37,390 nt of DNA from Gemmatimonadota bacterium (GCA_022340865.1 JAJDNC010000018.1:1-37390), one strand, 5' to 3'. Positions 8,681 to 18,478 are shown, numbered from the stretch's first letter. The notes: generated by a model not told the origin, from the letters alone. Program-made: numbers and translations.

Positions 8681-11320
8681 GTGGCGCGAGACTCGGTGGC
8701 GTGCATGCACGCGCTCCTGCGTGCTCTCCTGCCCCGGCGACTCCGGGACGCCCACGCGGCGGATATGGAGCAGGTGTTTCGGGAGCGGCTGGAAGGAGAG
8801 CGCGGGCGGCGCGGCTTCCGTGGCGCGGCACGGGCGTGGATACGGGAGGCGTGGGACCTGGCCGACACCGGCGTACGGATGAGGACCTCGGGTCGGAGGA
8901 TGAGACGACAGCGACCACAGGGACGACAGGGAGGTGGTGGCATGGGTGGATGGACGGATGACCTGAGGAGCGCGCTTCGCTCGCTGAGGAGGAGCCCCGG
9001 ATTCGCGGCCTTCGCCGTGGGCACGCTGGCCCTGGGCATCGGCGCCACCATCGCCTTCGCGTCGCTCTTCGACCGCGTGGTCCTGCGCCCGGTGGACTTT
9101 CCCGGGAGCGACCGGGTGGTGATGGCGTGGAAGTGGCGGGAAGCGCGTAAGCTCATGGTCAGCCCCGACCGGGAGACCAGGAATCGCATCCGGCACGCCG
9201 ATGCGTTCTCCGCGGTGGCCGCCGTCGGCCAGCGTGACGTCGCCTGGTCCACCGACGACGGGCCACACATGCTCTCCGCAGCCCTCATGGACACGGCGCT
9301 TCCGAGGCTCGCCGGCCTCCACCCCGTATTGGGCCGGTACTTCGACGCGCGCGACCTGGTCGGCTCCGGCAGCCCCGTGATGCTCCTCTCGGAGGGCCTC
9401 TGGAAGCGGGCGTTCGGAGGAGATCCCGGGGTGCTCGGACGCTCGCTCCGTATCGACGGAAAGGCACGCACCATCATCGGCGTGGCACCGGCCGCCCTCC
9501 GGCCCCCGGGCCCGGGAGACCGAGCCGCGGACGTGTGGCTCCCTCTACCCGACGACAGCACCGTGGCGGGGCTCGAGGTGTTCGCGCGGCTGCGTCAGGG
9601 CGTGACGCTGGAGCACGCGAGGGAGGAGACGAAGGCGCTGGACCTGGCGGCAACCGAAGCGGACAAGTCCGCGTGGGCCACCCGCCTGGAGCCGGTGGCC
9701 GAGATCGTCGCCAGCAATCTCATGAACCCTCTGAAGGTGGTGGGGACGGCGGTGGCGCTGCTTCTGCTCATCGCGTGCATCAACGTGGCGAACCTCCTGC
9801 TCGCCCGGGGTGACGCCCGCACGCGCGAGACGGCGGTAAGGGCCGCGGTGGGTGCCGGCCGTCTGCGCCTCGCCCGGGAGACGCTCTTCGAGAGCGCGCT
9901 CATCGCCGGCCTTGCGTCCGCGGTCGGCCTGGGGTTGGCGGCGGTTGCCGTGAACCTCGTGCGGGCGGTTCATCCCAGGGAATGGACCCTGTTGGCGTCC
10001 GTGCACCTCGATCCCGCCGTCACGGTCGTGGCGGTGCTGTGCGCCGTGTCCACGGTGCTCCTGTTCGGAGTGGTGCCCCTGGTACACCGCGTGCGCACGC
10101 ACCCGAGAGAAGTCCTCACCGAGCGTTCGGGCACCGCCAACAGGAACACCCTCGCCGTTCGGCGCCTCCTCCTGGTGGGTGAGGTCGCCCTCTCCTTCGC
10201 GCTCCTCGCGGCAGGCGTCCAGGTGGTCGGCACGCTCCTGCGCGCGGAAGCCAGGGATCCAGGGATGGCGGTGCACGAGCTCCTGGCGGTGAACGTGCAG
10301 CTCCCCGACTGGCGCTTTCCCGACGAGGCGTCCAAGGAGACCGCGCTAGGGCGGATCCGCGACGAGATCGCCCGGCTCCCGGGCGTGAAGGGCGTGACCC
10401 TCGCCACCAGCACACCTCCCCGCACCGGCGTCTTTGCGGGCCCGGCACAGGCCGAAGGGTATCCACACGACGACGGCGCCCAGGGGCTCTCGATCTTCTT
10501 CGGCAACCAGGTCTCTCCGGGGTACTTCGGTACCGTCGGTCAGCGACTCGTGGAGGGGCGTGCCTTCAACCGGGCGGATCTCGACGCCGACCCCGAGCCC
10601 TACATCCTCGGGGAGAGCGCGGCCAAGAAGTACTTCCCCAGGGGAGACGCGGTGGGAGGCCGGTTCCGCATGAGCCCTTCGGGGCCGTGGCACCCCGTGG
10701 TGGGCGTGGTGCACGACGTCTGGGCCAGCGGGTCGGCCACGGATCCCGGGTATCCGCAGCTGTACCTGCTTCGTCCGAAGGGAGAGGGGTCTTCCTTCCT
10801 GGTGCGCACCGCGGACCCGTCGAAGCTCGCGTCGGGCGTGCGTCAAGCGATCCTCTCCGTGGACCGTGAGATTCCCGTTGTCGACGTACAACCCCTCGCC
10901 GGCCGATACCGACAGGCCCTGGCCCGGGAGCGGCTCATCGCCATGCTCCTCGCCGCCTTCGCCCTCACCGCCGGCGTTCTCGCGTGCGTCGGGCTCTACG
11001 GCGTGGTGTCGCAGCTGGCGGTCCGGCGCACGCGGGAGTTCGGAATCCGCATCTCCCTGGGTGCCGAGCGCCCCGCCATCTTCGCTCTGGCCATGCGCGG
11101 CGGGGTGCTCCCCGCGGGCGTCGGCCTCGCGGTGGGTGCGGGCCTGGCGTGGGCCGGGATCCGTCTGTTGAATATGCGTGTGGCCGGACTTTCGGCGGTG
11201 AATCCCGTGGCGTTCCTGGGGGCCGCTCTCCTCCTGGCCCTGGCGACGCTCACCGCCACCGGGATCCCGGCGGTGCGGGCGGCCCGCACCGACGCCGTCG
11301 ACGCGCTCAAGGTGGACTGA
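8681..11320 (+). CDS. ADOP-type MacB/FtsX permease, pair 3
   Basis: This orphan permease has 879 residues from the GTG at 8681; an ATG 8 codons later (MHALLRALLP) is an alternative start. The N-terminal extension RALLPRRLRDAHAADMEQVF resembles those of pairs 2 and 6. It is followed by a basic Gly/Arg-rich linker at about 66-88, then LRSLRRSPGFAAFAVG and the first helix. FtsX block one has LLLIACINVANLLLARGD near 360-378. FtsX block two has RRTREFGIRISLGAE near 778. Two periplasmic MacB_PCD-like domains lie between. It ends DAVDALKVD. No partner ATPase is present. Confidence 0.92.
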   Translation: MARDSVACMHALLRALLPRRLRDAHAADMEQVFRERLEGERGRRGFRGAARAWIREAWDLADTGVRMRTSGRRMRRQRPQGRQGGGGMGGWTDDLRSALRSLRRSPGFAAFAVGTLALGIGATIAFASLFDRVVLRPVDFPGSDRVVMAWKWREARKLMVSPDRETRNRIRHADAFSAVAAVGQRDVAWSTDDGPHMLSAALMDTALPRLAGLHPVLGRYFDARDLVGSGSPVMLLSEGLWKRAFGGDPGVLGRSLRIDGKARTIIGVAPAALRPPGPGDRAADVWLPLPDDSTVAGLEVFARLRQGVTLEHAREETKALDLAATEADKSAWATRLEPVAEIVASNLMNPLKVVGTAVALLLLIACINVANLLLARGDARTRETAVRAAVGAGRLRLARETLFESALIAGLASAVGLGLAAVAVNLVRAVHPREWTLLASVHLDPAVTVVAVLCAVSTVLLFGVVPLVHRVRTHPREVLTERSGTANRNTLAVRRLLLVGEVALSFALLAAGVQVVGTLLRAEARDPGMAVHELLAVNVQLPDWRFPDEASKETALGRIRDEIARLPGVKGVTLATSTPPRTGVFAGPAQAEGYPHDDGAQGLSIFFGNQVSPGYFGTVGQRLVEGRAFNRADLDADPEPYILGESAAKKYFPRGDAVGGRFRMSPSGPWHPVVGVVHDVWASGSATDPGYPQLYLLRPKGEGSSFLVRTADPSKLASGVRQAILSVDREIPVVDVQPLAGRYRQALARERLIAMLLAAFALTAGVLACVGLYGVVSQLAVRRTREFGIRISLGAERPAIFALAMRGGVLPAGVGLAVGAGLAWAGIRLLNMRVAGLSAVNPVAFLGAALLLALATLTATGIPAVRAARTDAVDALKVD

Positions 11321-11525
11321 GGGGAGAACGGGCCTCACCCGTCGAAGAGCGGCGACGCCAGCGCGATGAAGTCGCGACGCCACGCCTGGCGGAGCGGGAT
11401 CATGCGAACCGCCCCTCCCGGGAGGCCGAGTGGGATCGCCATCCGGACGATCCCGACGACGGCGCTGAACGCGGAACAGCAGTGGCCGGGCCGACCCCTG
11501 TCGCCAACGCCCCGAGGATATCGCG

Positions 11526-12203
11526 TCATGAGGCGGGCTCGCCTCGCTCCCTCTTCAGGCAGCGAACCGAGACTCTGTCTCTCGGATGAAGACGGACTTT
11601 CCTGAACTCCGAGCTGGTCGTCTCGAGGGCGAATGCAGTCACCGGCCCCTCACCGGCCCACGTAGAGGCCAGGAAGAAGGTGCCGACACCTCGATCGAGG
11701 AATACCCCGGTGAAATCCTGAAACCCCGCCGGTAGGGCGTTGAAGCCTGTCGCGCTGGCCCGCTGAGACAGAGGTGTCCCCCAATGCCCTGGGGCTTTGG
11801 CGGCTCGGCCGGCGACGCTCGCACCACCCATGGCGTTGACGAGGTCTTCCCAGTCCGCCTCCGAAGGAAGGCGCCACCCGATCGGGCACAGTCCCTGGAT
11901 TCCCGGTTCGCGGCCTGCACTTGAACCGATTCCCCTGGTGGCGGCGGCCCAGTCGTAGAGGAGCCCAAAGCTCTCCCTCGAATCGATTGAATCGGGGTAG
12001 GTCGAGAAGGACAGGGGTTCGCCATCCGAATAGCGCGTTACTCGGAGGTTCTCCGCCATCCACGTCCGAGCTCCGATCTCGACCTGCGGATACACGTTTC
12101 CGTCAATATCCCGAAGCGGTGCCTCCTGACCTCCGGTGACCGGCGGAATCGAAGATCGGAGAACGACGATGGAGAGAACGAGGACCGGCACAGGGCTCGA
12201 CAT
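11526..12203 (-). CDS. Secreted FISUMP-domain (Fib_succ_major) protein
   Basis: This 225-residue protein has a hydrophobic N-terminus (residues 4-18) consistent with export, then one copy of the Fibrobacter succinogenes major paralogous domain. Diagnostic motifs in order are IDGNVYPQVEIGARTWMAENL (about 33-53, with the TWMAENL signature), a LLYDWAAA segment (81-88), GLCPIGWRLPSEADWEDL (104-121), FNALPAGF near 154 and a closing VSVRCL near 211. The domain occurs in surface and lipoprotein-like proteins of unknown role; no lipobox Cys is seen. The ATG at 12203 is chosen because the signal-like stretch follows at once; the frame is open to a GTG at 12242. It stands alone, antiparallel to pairs 3 and 4. 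Confidence 0.88.
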   Translation of the reverse strand: MSSPVPVLVLSIVVLRSSIPPVTGGQEAPLRDIDGNVYPQVEIGARTWMAENLRVTRYSDGEPLSFSTYPDSIDSRESFGLLYDWAAATRGIGSSAGREPGIQGLCPIGWRLPSEADWEDLVNAMGGASVAGRAAKAPGHWGTPLSQRASATGFNALPAGFQDFTGVFLDRGVGTFFLASTWAGEGPVTAFALETTSSEFRKVRLHPRDRVSVRCLKRERGEPAS

Positions 12204-12575
12204 GACAGGGTCCAGGGCTCGGGGGTGAAGTCTCGCCACCACATTCCCGGTAGCGTGTCAGCTTACTGCGCACGTGGAAACTCCAACATGTGGTCGCGGG
12301 CACGCCAATCGGCTCGGCGAAACGACAGGCGACGAGCCGAGCCCGACGGCTTCGCGTTTCGGCTGCGAGAGCAACCTGTCGACCGGCGGTTGTGAGGTGC
12401 AAGCGCCCTCGCCGATGAACAACTGGTCGCGCGCGCTGCCCACCCACTCCAGCCCCTTCACCGTATCGTGTCGGGCTGCCTGGAGCACGCGCTCCGAGGC
12501 CCGAGAATCCAGCCCGTGGAGGCGCTCCACGAAGGGTAGGGTCGGCTTTTGTCCTCGCCACCGACACCCTCTTGC
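12204..12575. other. Gap without a supported gene
   Basis: This stretch lies between the FISUMP gene start and the pair 4 control region. Several open frames cross it on both strands, but none has a recognisable domain, good start or family-like composition. It probably holds the promoter of the FISUMP gene near 12210-12260, which I cannot define. Confidence 0.4.
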
Positions 12576-12620
12576 CCTGAGCTATTCAGAGAAATAGCTT
12601 GACCTGAGTTATTCTGGTCA
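12576..12620 (+). promoter_or_regulatory. Candidate PadR operator region O4 (two sites)
   Basis: Two related sites lie side by side just upstream of the pair 4 padR. A direct repeat CCTGAGYTATTC occurs at 12576-12587 and 12603-12614, 27 bp apart. Each copy overlaps a dyad: AGCTATT and AATAGCT at 12580-12599 (6-nt spacer), and TGACC and GGTCA at 12600-12620 (8 of 10 pairs). The second dyad ends 23 nt before the GTG start. Two operator copies suggest cooperative autorepression; this is inference. Confidence 0.6.
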
Positions 12621-12642
12621 ACCATTCGCTGGCGAGAGGTCT

Positions 12643-12987
12643 GTGCGCGACACACCCCTGAGTCCGATCCCCGGTACCCTCGAGCTCCTGATCCTGCGCA
12701 CGCTGGGTGCGGGTTCGGAGATGCATGGGTTCGCCATCCTCGAGTGGATCCATCAGTCCACGGACGACGCGCTGATCGTCGAAGACGGCGCGCTCTACCA
12801 CGCGCTGCACCGCATGGAGCGGCGACGGTGGGTGGACAGCGACTGGGGGATCTCCGAGAAGGGGCGTCGGGCGAGGTACTATCGCATCTCTCCCGAGGGA
12901 CGGCGGGTGCTGGCGGCGGAGGAGGAGCGCTGGAGCCGCTACGTGGAGGCCGTCGGGAAGATCGCGCCACGCGAGGCCGGGACTTAG
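12643..12987 (+). CDS. PadR-family repressor, pair 4
   Basis: This 114-residue PadR regulator starts at GTG. Its motif order is PGTLELLILRTLGAGSEMHG, DGALYHALHRMERRRWVDSD, WGISEKGRRARYYRISPEGR and a C-terminal helix with EEERWSRYVEAVGKI. The GTLELLIL opening, the W-x-S wing start and the SEKGRRARYY wing match the pair 7 padR and the common acidobacterial type paired with prefix-domain-1 permeases. It ends 4 nt before the permease ATG. Two candidate operator sites lie upstream. Confidence 0.93.
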   Translation: MRDTPLSPIPGTLELLILRTLGAGSEMHGFAILEWIHQSTDDALIVEDGALYHALHRMERRRWVDSDWGISEKGRRARYYRISPEGRRVLAAEEERWSRYVEAVGKIAPREAGT

Positions 12988-12991
12988 CGAC

Positions 12992-15688
12992 ATGGCGCCT
13001 CGCCGCAGGCTCTTTCGTCTTGGATTTGGGCGTCCCGGTCCCGGCCGCCAGGTAGACTGGGAGATCGAGCACTACCTGGTCGAACAGACCGAGCGTCTGA
13101 TGGCGGAAGGGTGGACGGCGGAGGAGGCGCGACGGGAGGCGGAGCGCCGCTTTGGCGGCTTGGCACGCCAGCGTCGACGGATCGTAACCGTGGACTGGAC
13201 GGAGCATGCGATGAGGACGGGTGCGGCGTGGTGGGGAGGCATACGGTCGGGCGTGGCTCAGGCGATCCGCAGGATCCGGCGATCCCCGGGCTTCGTTGCG
13301 GGGATCGTGCTGACGTTGGGCCTGGGAATCGGCGTCAACGGGACGATGTTCGGCATCGTGGATCGACTTCTGCTGCGTCCGCCCGAAGGAGTGGCGCACC
13401 CGGAGCAGGTGAGGCGGATCCTGTGGAGGGGGATGTGGCTCGGTCGTCAGGGCACCATTCCAGCGCTGACGTACTCGGACGTCGTGGACCTCCGCACGGT
13501 GCCCCAGTTCCTCTCCGTCGGCGCGTTCACCAGTACCCGTCGACTCACATTGGGCTCGGGCGAAGGCGCAACGGAAGTGAGGGCGGTCCTGGCGACGGCG
13601 GATTTCTTCACGACGCTCGGTGCCCACGCTCAGCTCGGCCGCGTCTACACCACGAAGGAGGATGCCATAGGGGATGCATCCACCGTGGTGTTGGGCAACG
13701 AGTTCTGGAGACGCCGCTTCGGGGGAGACCCCGATGTCCTCGGACGCACGTTGGAGATCGCGGGCAACGCGTACACCGTCATCGGCATCATGCCCCGCGG
13801 TTTCACCGGTGTGGACCTGACCCCGGTGGACGTTTGGCTTCCCGCCGTCGTGGCGCGCCACGCCATGGACAGCAGCGACCGATTCCTCACCTCCCGGGGC
13901 TACTACTGGCTGCAGGCGGTTGTCCGGGTTTCCGACGAGGCCTCGGCCGTGGCGGGCTCCGCGGCCGCCACCGCCCTCATTGTGAACGCGAGGACGGACC
14001 AGGTTCGGCGCGGCCAGTATGACGCCAACACACGGGTATTCACCGCACCGCTTCTGGCGGCACGAGGGCCGCGGGCCAGCGCCACATCGAAGGTCGCGCT
14101 GTGGCTCGCGGGAGTCGCCCTCGCGGTGCTGCTCATCGCGTGCGCGAATGTCGCCAACCTGTTCCTCGCCCAAGGGGCACGCCGGCGCCGTGAGGTCGCG
14201 GTACGCCTTTCGCTAGGGGTGACGCGCTCGCGTCTCGTCGCGGAGCTGTCCATCGAGGCGGTCCTCCTCGCTGGACTGGGAGGCGTGGTCGCCCTGGCCG
14301 TGGCTCGCTGGGGTGGAAGCCTCATCCGCACGCTTCTCATCCCGGACGTGTTGTGGCAGGGATCCGGCCTGGACGGCCGGGTTCTGGCGGTCACCGCTGC
14401 CCTCTCGGTGGGGGCCGGGTTGCTGGCCGGGCTGGGTCCAGCCGTCCGGAGCGCCCGGGGGAACCTGAATCGGGACCTCCTCGAGGGCGGCCGTGGAAGC
14501 TCGGCAGGTGGGTCCCCCGTGCGGCGCGGGCTCACCGTGATGCAGGCGGCGCTCTCCGTCGTGCTCCTCGTGGGCGCCGGGCTCTTCGTCCGGAGCCTCC
14601 ACAGGGCCGCGAACGCAGACCTCGGCCTCGACACGAACCGCCTGGTGCTCGCGAGTCTCGAGTTCAACGATCCCGCCTTGAGCGTGACTCGAGACGCTGC
14701 GGAGGTGAACCGTCTCTACGCCGAGGCCATTGAGCGGGTCCGCAGCGTTCCCGGCGTGACGGGTGCGGCGGCTACCGACGTTCCATTCCAGTCGGAGATG
14801 ATCGCTCACCTGACGTTACCCGGTGTCGACTCCCTACCCGTCTCGCCCGGCACCGGGCCGTTCTACTACAGCGTGACACCCGGCTACTTCCGAACGATCG
14901 GTCTCCGGGTCCTCCGCGGACGAGCCATCCTCGACTCCGACGGCGCGAGCGTGCCCAAGGTCGCCCTCGTCAACGAGAACATGGCACGCACGCTGTGGCC
15001 GACGAAGCAGGCATTGGGTCAGTGCCTCTACTTCGACCACCAGACCGAGTGCACGACCGTGGTGGGCGTGGTCGAGAACGCGTCGACAGGCGACCTCGAT
15101 GATACGGGTGCTCTGGCGTACTATCTGCCGCTGTCCCAGACCGGCTATGCGGCGGAAGGACTCTACGTGCGGACCGACCGTGACCCCCAGGTGGTCGCGG
15201 CCGCCGTGGCGCCGGTCCTGCGGTCATTTTCGCCCGCCGTGCGCTACGCCCAGGTGCAGAGCCTCGGGGAGATCCTCGCTCCGCAGCTGCGCTCCTGGAC
15301 TCTGGGAGCGTCCCTCTTCACGGCGTTCGGAGGGCTGGCGCTCCTGGTGGCGGTCGTCGGTCTCTACAGCCTTCTCGCTTTCGAGGTTGCACAGCGCAGG
15401 CGCGACATCGGCATCCGGTCGGCGCTGGGAGCCAGCGGCGGTCGGCTGCTTCGGGAGACCCTCTCCCGGGGCGCGGCCCTCGCCGCTCTCGGCACCCTCA
15501 TCGGTCTGGCCATATGCCTGCTCGCCGCGCCCTACGTGCAGCAGCTGCTCTTCCACACGGACGCGAGAGACCCGCTGGTCCTCGTCGTCGTCGTCGGCGT
15601 GCTCCTCGCGGTGAGCGGGCTGGCCTCGGTGCCCCCGGCCCTGAGGTCCGCCCGTACGGATCCCATCGAAGCGCTGCGCGTGGAGTGA
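12992..15688 (+). CDS. ADOP-type MacB/FtsX permease, pair 4
   Basis: This 898-residue orphan permease has a 'permease prefix domain 1' extension: DWEIEHYLVEQTERLMAEG then TAEEARREAERRFGG at about 22-57. The first helix follows RRIRRSPGFVAG near 95-120. FtsX block one carries LLIACANVANLFLAQGARRR near 379-398; block two carries RRRDIGIRSALGASGG near 799. The second periplasmic domain contains a close cysteine pair, C678 and C687, that could form a disulfide. It ends DPIEALRVE. Its gene converges on the minus-strand pair 5 permease gene across 90 bp. Substrate and activity are unknown. Confidence 0.93.
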   Translation: MAPRRRLFRLGFGRPGPGRQVDWEIEHYLVEQTERLMAEGWTAEEARREAERRFGGLARQRRRIVTVDWTEHAMRTGAAWWGGIRSGVAQAIRRIRRSPGFVAGIVLTLGLGIGVNGTMFGIVDRLLLRPPEGVAHPEQVRRILWRGMWLGRQGTIPALTYSDVVDLRTVPQFLSVGAFTSTRRLTLGSGEGATEVRAVLATADFFTTLGAHAQLGRVYTTKEDAIGDASTVVLGNEFWRRRFGGDPDVLGRTLEIAGNAYTVIGIMPRGFTGVDLTPVDVWLPAVVARHAMDSSDRFLTSRGYYWLQAVVRVSDEASAVAGSAAATALIVNARTDQVRRGQYDANTRVFTAPLLAARGPRASATSKVALWLAGVALAVLLIACANVANLFLAQGARRRREVAVRLSLGVTRSRLVAELSIEAVLLAGLGGVVALAVARWGGSLIRTLLIPDVLWQGSGLDGRVLAVTAALSVGAGLLAGLGPAVRSARGNLNRDLLEGGRGSSAGGSPVRRGLTVMQAALSVVLLVGAGLFVRSLHRAANADLGLDTNRLVLASLEFNDPALSVTRDAAEVNRLYAEAIERVRSVPGVTGAAATDVPFQSEMIAHLTLPGVDSLPVSPGTGPFYYSVTPGYFRTIGLRVLRGRAILDSDGASVPKVALVNENMARTLWPTKQALGQCLYFDHQTECTTVVGVVENASTGDLDDTGALAYYLPLSQTGYAAEGLYVRTDRDPQVVAAAVAPVLRSFSPAVRYAQVQSLGEILAPQLRSWTLGASLFTAFGGLALLVAVVGLYSLLAFEVAQRRRDIGIRSALGASGGRLLRETLSRGAALAALGTLIGLAICLLAAPYVQQLLFHTDARDPLVLVVVVGVLLAVSGLASVPPALRSARTDPIEALRVE

Positions 15689-15778
15689 TCCTGCCCGGAA
15701 TGGCCGGGTCAGTGGCGGCCCGGGAGGAATGCTGACCGAAGGCGCGACGCCCGACGTTCGTCTTCATCCCTGGCCGCC

Positions 15779-18478
15779 TCACTCCGTACGCACGGCAATG
15801 ACGGGGTCCACCCCGGCCGCGCGCGCGGCGGGAATCGCACTCGCTGCGACGGCCACGACTGCGAAGAGCAGGGCTGCCGCGGCGTACGTGACGGGATCGG
15901 TGGCGCTCACGCCGAAGACCTGGCTGGCGATGAGGCGTCGAGAAGCGAGGCTGGCCAGGAGTCCGAGAGTGATCCCCAGGCCCACACGTCCGAAGCTTCG
16001 CGCCACAACCCGGCCCACGACCGACTCCCGCGCGGCGCCCAGCGTGATGCGGATCCCGATCTCGCGAGTGCGCTGCGCCACGGAGAAGCTGATGACTCCG
16101 TACAGGCCGACGGCCGCGAGGAGAAGGGCCGTACCCGCGAACAGGCTGAGGATCAGCATGCGGAACCGACGCTGCGCCAGGGAGTCGGCCACAATGTCCC
16201 GCATGCTTCGTAGGCCGTAGAGCGGCAGGTCGGGATCGACCTCGGCGACGGCGTGGCGGAGAGCCGGCGCCAGCGCGTAGGGGTCGTCATCCGTGCGCAG
16301 CACGAACGTGGATGCATTCATGGGCCCCTGGGCCATGGGGATGTACATCTGCGGCTGAGGAGGCTTGTCGAGGCCGTCCATCGCCGTGTTCCCCACGACG
16401 CCCACCACGGTCGCCCACTGCGTGGCGGAATCCGCAGGGTCGCCCCACATGGTGATCCGCGCACCCAGCACGCCGCCAGTGGGCCAGTAGCGCCGCGCCA
16501 TGGCCTCGTTCACCACGGCCACCAACGGCGCGTCCTGCCGGTCAGAGGCTTCGATGGCCCGCCCCCGGAGCACCGGGATGCGGAGGGTGGCGAAGTAGCC
16601 CGGGCTCACCACCTGGTACCCGGCAAGGAAGTCGTCGCCGGCCTCCGGTGCGCGTCCCTGGATGGAGAAGCCGAACGTCCCGCGTACGGCCCAGTGCATG
16701 GGAAGCGTCAGCACCGTGCCGGCACTCCGGACGCCGGGAATCGCACGGATGCGCTGGAGGGCCTCGTCGTAGAACGAGATCATCGCCGCATCGTCCTTGT
16801 ACTTCGCGTTCGAGAGGGTGACGTGCGCCACCAGCACGCCGCGGGGGTCCAGGCCGGGGTTCGCGGCATCGAGGGCCCGGAAGGTACGCAGCATCAACCC
16901 CGCCCCCACCACCAGCAGAAGAGACAGCGCGACTTCCACCACCACCACACCGTCGCGCAGGAGCGCCGCACGGCCACCACCGGTGTTGGTGGTCCGGAGG
17001 ACACCCGCCGTCGCGGTCTCCTTCAGCCCTACCATGGGTGCGAGACCGAACAGGAGGCCGGTGACCAGCGTCGCCAGCAGCGCGAAGCCCAGCACCCGCG
17101 GATCCACGCCGACGGAGGCCAGGCGCGGGATGCCCGCTGGAGCCAGGTGAACCAGGGCGCGCGTGCCGGCCAGAGACAGCAGGAACCCGGGAACGCCCCC
17201 GAGGAAGGCCAGAACGACGCTCTCGGTCATGAGCTGTCGGCGCACGCGACCCAAGCTCGCTCCGATGGAGACCCGGACCGCGAGCTCCCTCCGCCGACGT
17301 GCGGCCCGCACGGTGAGGAGGTTCGCCACGTTGGCGCAGGAGATGAGCATCAAGAGACCCACAGCCCCAAGGATCACGAAGAAGGTCGGACGGAGGTCGC
17401 CGACCATGTCGTCGAGGAGGGATACGACGCGAGCGCCCTTCTTCGCGTTCGTATCCGGATACGCACGGGCTTCCGCCTGGGCCAACGCCGTCATCTCGGC
17501 CTCGGCCGCCTCCACGGACACGCCGTCTGCCAGGCGCCCCACCATCGACAGGTATCCCGAGCCGCGGTCGGTGCTCAGGTCCGTGTCCTCCAGCGGCGCC
17601 ATGGGCACGCGGTACGGAGAGGGAGCGTACAGGCGGGTGCCTTCGGGGAAGTCTATGCCCGGCCTCAGCACGGCCACTACCGTGCGAGGCTTCCCGTTGA
17701 GGATCAGTGTACGCCCGAGCACCCCGGGGTCGGCGCCGAAGCTGGACCGCCAAAGCGCGTCGGACAGGACCACCGACGCCGTGCCCCGATCCGCGTCGCC
17801 AGGAGCGGGCAGGCGGCCCAGGGCCGCGGACACACCGAGGACCCGGAAGAAGTTCGGCGTGATGGACAGGCCCACCACGCGCTCGGGGCGCTCGCCCCCG
17901 GTGATGTTGAAGTCGATCCTGCGGTACGCGGCGAGCCCGGAGAACGAGTGGGCGTCGTGTGCCCAGTCGAGGTAGGTCGGTCCCGAGGCCACCTCCCTGT
18001 AGTCGCCGCGCGCCGGGCGGGTTACCCACACCTGCACCAGTCGCCCCGCGTGGGGAAAGGGGAGCGGGTGGAGGAGCACCGCGTCCGCTACGCTGAACAC
18101 CGAGGTCGCCGCGCCGATGCCGAGGGCAAGGGTGAGCGTCGCCACCAGCGTGAACCCGGGAGTGTGCCGGAAGCCGCGAAGGGCGTAGCGCAGGTCCTGC
18201 AGGAAGGATCTTCCGGGGGTCGATCCCGTGGCTCCTCGGAGATCACGGGCCACGTCGGCCTCCGAACCTCGCCCGTGGAGGCGCTCCCACCCGTACGCCA
18301 CGGAAACCTGGGCGACCGCCCTCCAATACCAGGCGCGCGCCTTCAGGGGCGATCGGCGGCACCGCTCGTGGTACTCCTCCTCCAGGTCCGCGGCCATGGA
18401 CGCCCCGGCCCAGCCCTTGGGCGCCACGACGGACAGGAGAGCCGCCGCGATCCCCGGCGGGCGCGCGGACCGGCTCAT
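15779..18478 (-). CDS. ADOP-type MacB/FtsX permease, pair 5
   Basis: This 899-residue orphan permease has the prefix-domain-2 type of extension, with ADLEEEYHERCRRSPLKARA near 30-49 followed by WYWRAVAQ, as in pairs 1 and 9. The first helix follows LRGFRHTPGFTLVAT. FtsX block one has LISCANVANLLTVRAARRRR near 375-395 and block two has QRTREIGIRITLGAARE near 797. Two periplasmic MacB_PCD-like domains lie between. It ends AAGVDPVIAVRTE. Its ATG overlaps the padR stop (ATGA). It is expressed divergently from pair 6. Confidence 0.93.
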   Translation of the reverse strand: MSRSARPPGIAAALLSVVAPKGWAGASMAADLEEEYHERCRRSPLKARAWYWRAVAQVSVAYGWERLHGRGSEADVARDLRGATGSTPGRSFLQDLRYALRGFRHTPGFTLVATLTLALGIGAATSVFSVADAVLLHPLPFPHAGRLVQVWVTRPARGDYREVASGPTYLDWAHDAHSFSGLAAYRRIDFNITGGERPERVVGLSITPNFFRVLGVSAALGRLPAPGDADRGTASVVLSDALWRSSFGADPGVLGRTLILNGKPRTVVAVLRPGIDFPEGTRLYAPSPYRVPMAPLEDTDLSTDRGSGYLSMVGRLADGVSVEAAEAEMTALAQAEARAYPDTNAKKGARVVSLLDDMVGDLRPTFFVILGAVGLLMLISCANVANLLTVRAARRRRELAVRVSIGASLGRVRRQLMTESVVLAFLGGVPGFLLSLAGTRALVHLAPAGIPRLASVGVDPRVLGFALLATLVTGLLFGLAPMVGLKETATAGVLRTTNTGGGRAALLRDGVVVVEVALSLLLVVGAGLMLRTFRALDAANPGLDPRGVLVAHVTLSNAKYKDDAAMISFYDEALQRIRAIPGVRSAGTVLTLPMHWAVRGTFGFSIQGRAPEAGDDFLAGYQVVSPGYFATLRIPVLRGRAIEASDRQDAPLVAVVNEAMARRYWPTGGVLGARITMWGDPADSATQWATVVGVVGNTAMDGLDKPPQPQMYIPMAQGPMNASTFVLRTDDDPYALAPALRHAVAEVDPDLPLYGLRSMRDIVADSLAQRRFRMLILSLFAGTALLLAAVGLYGVISFSVAQRTREIGIRITLGAARESVVGRVVARSFGRVGLGITLGLLASLASRRLIASQVFGVSATDPVTYAAAALLFAVVAVAASAIPAARAAGVDPVIAVRTE

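Noticed and set aside
11335..11529. 64-residue minus-strand frame downstream of permease 3
   Set aside because: It has no recognisable domain, no ribosome-binding site and overlaps the FISUMP gene end.
15689..15778. Bidirectional terminator between convergent permeases 4 and 5
   Set aside because: Only a 5-bp CCGGG stem is visible, with no T tract on either strand.
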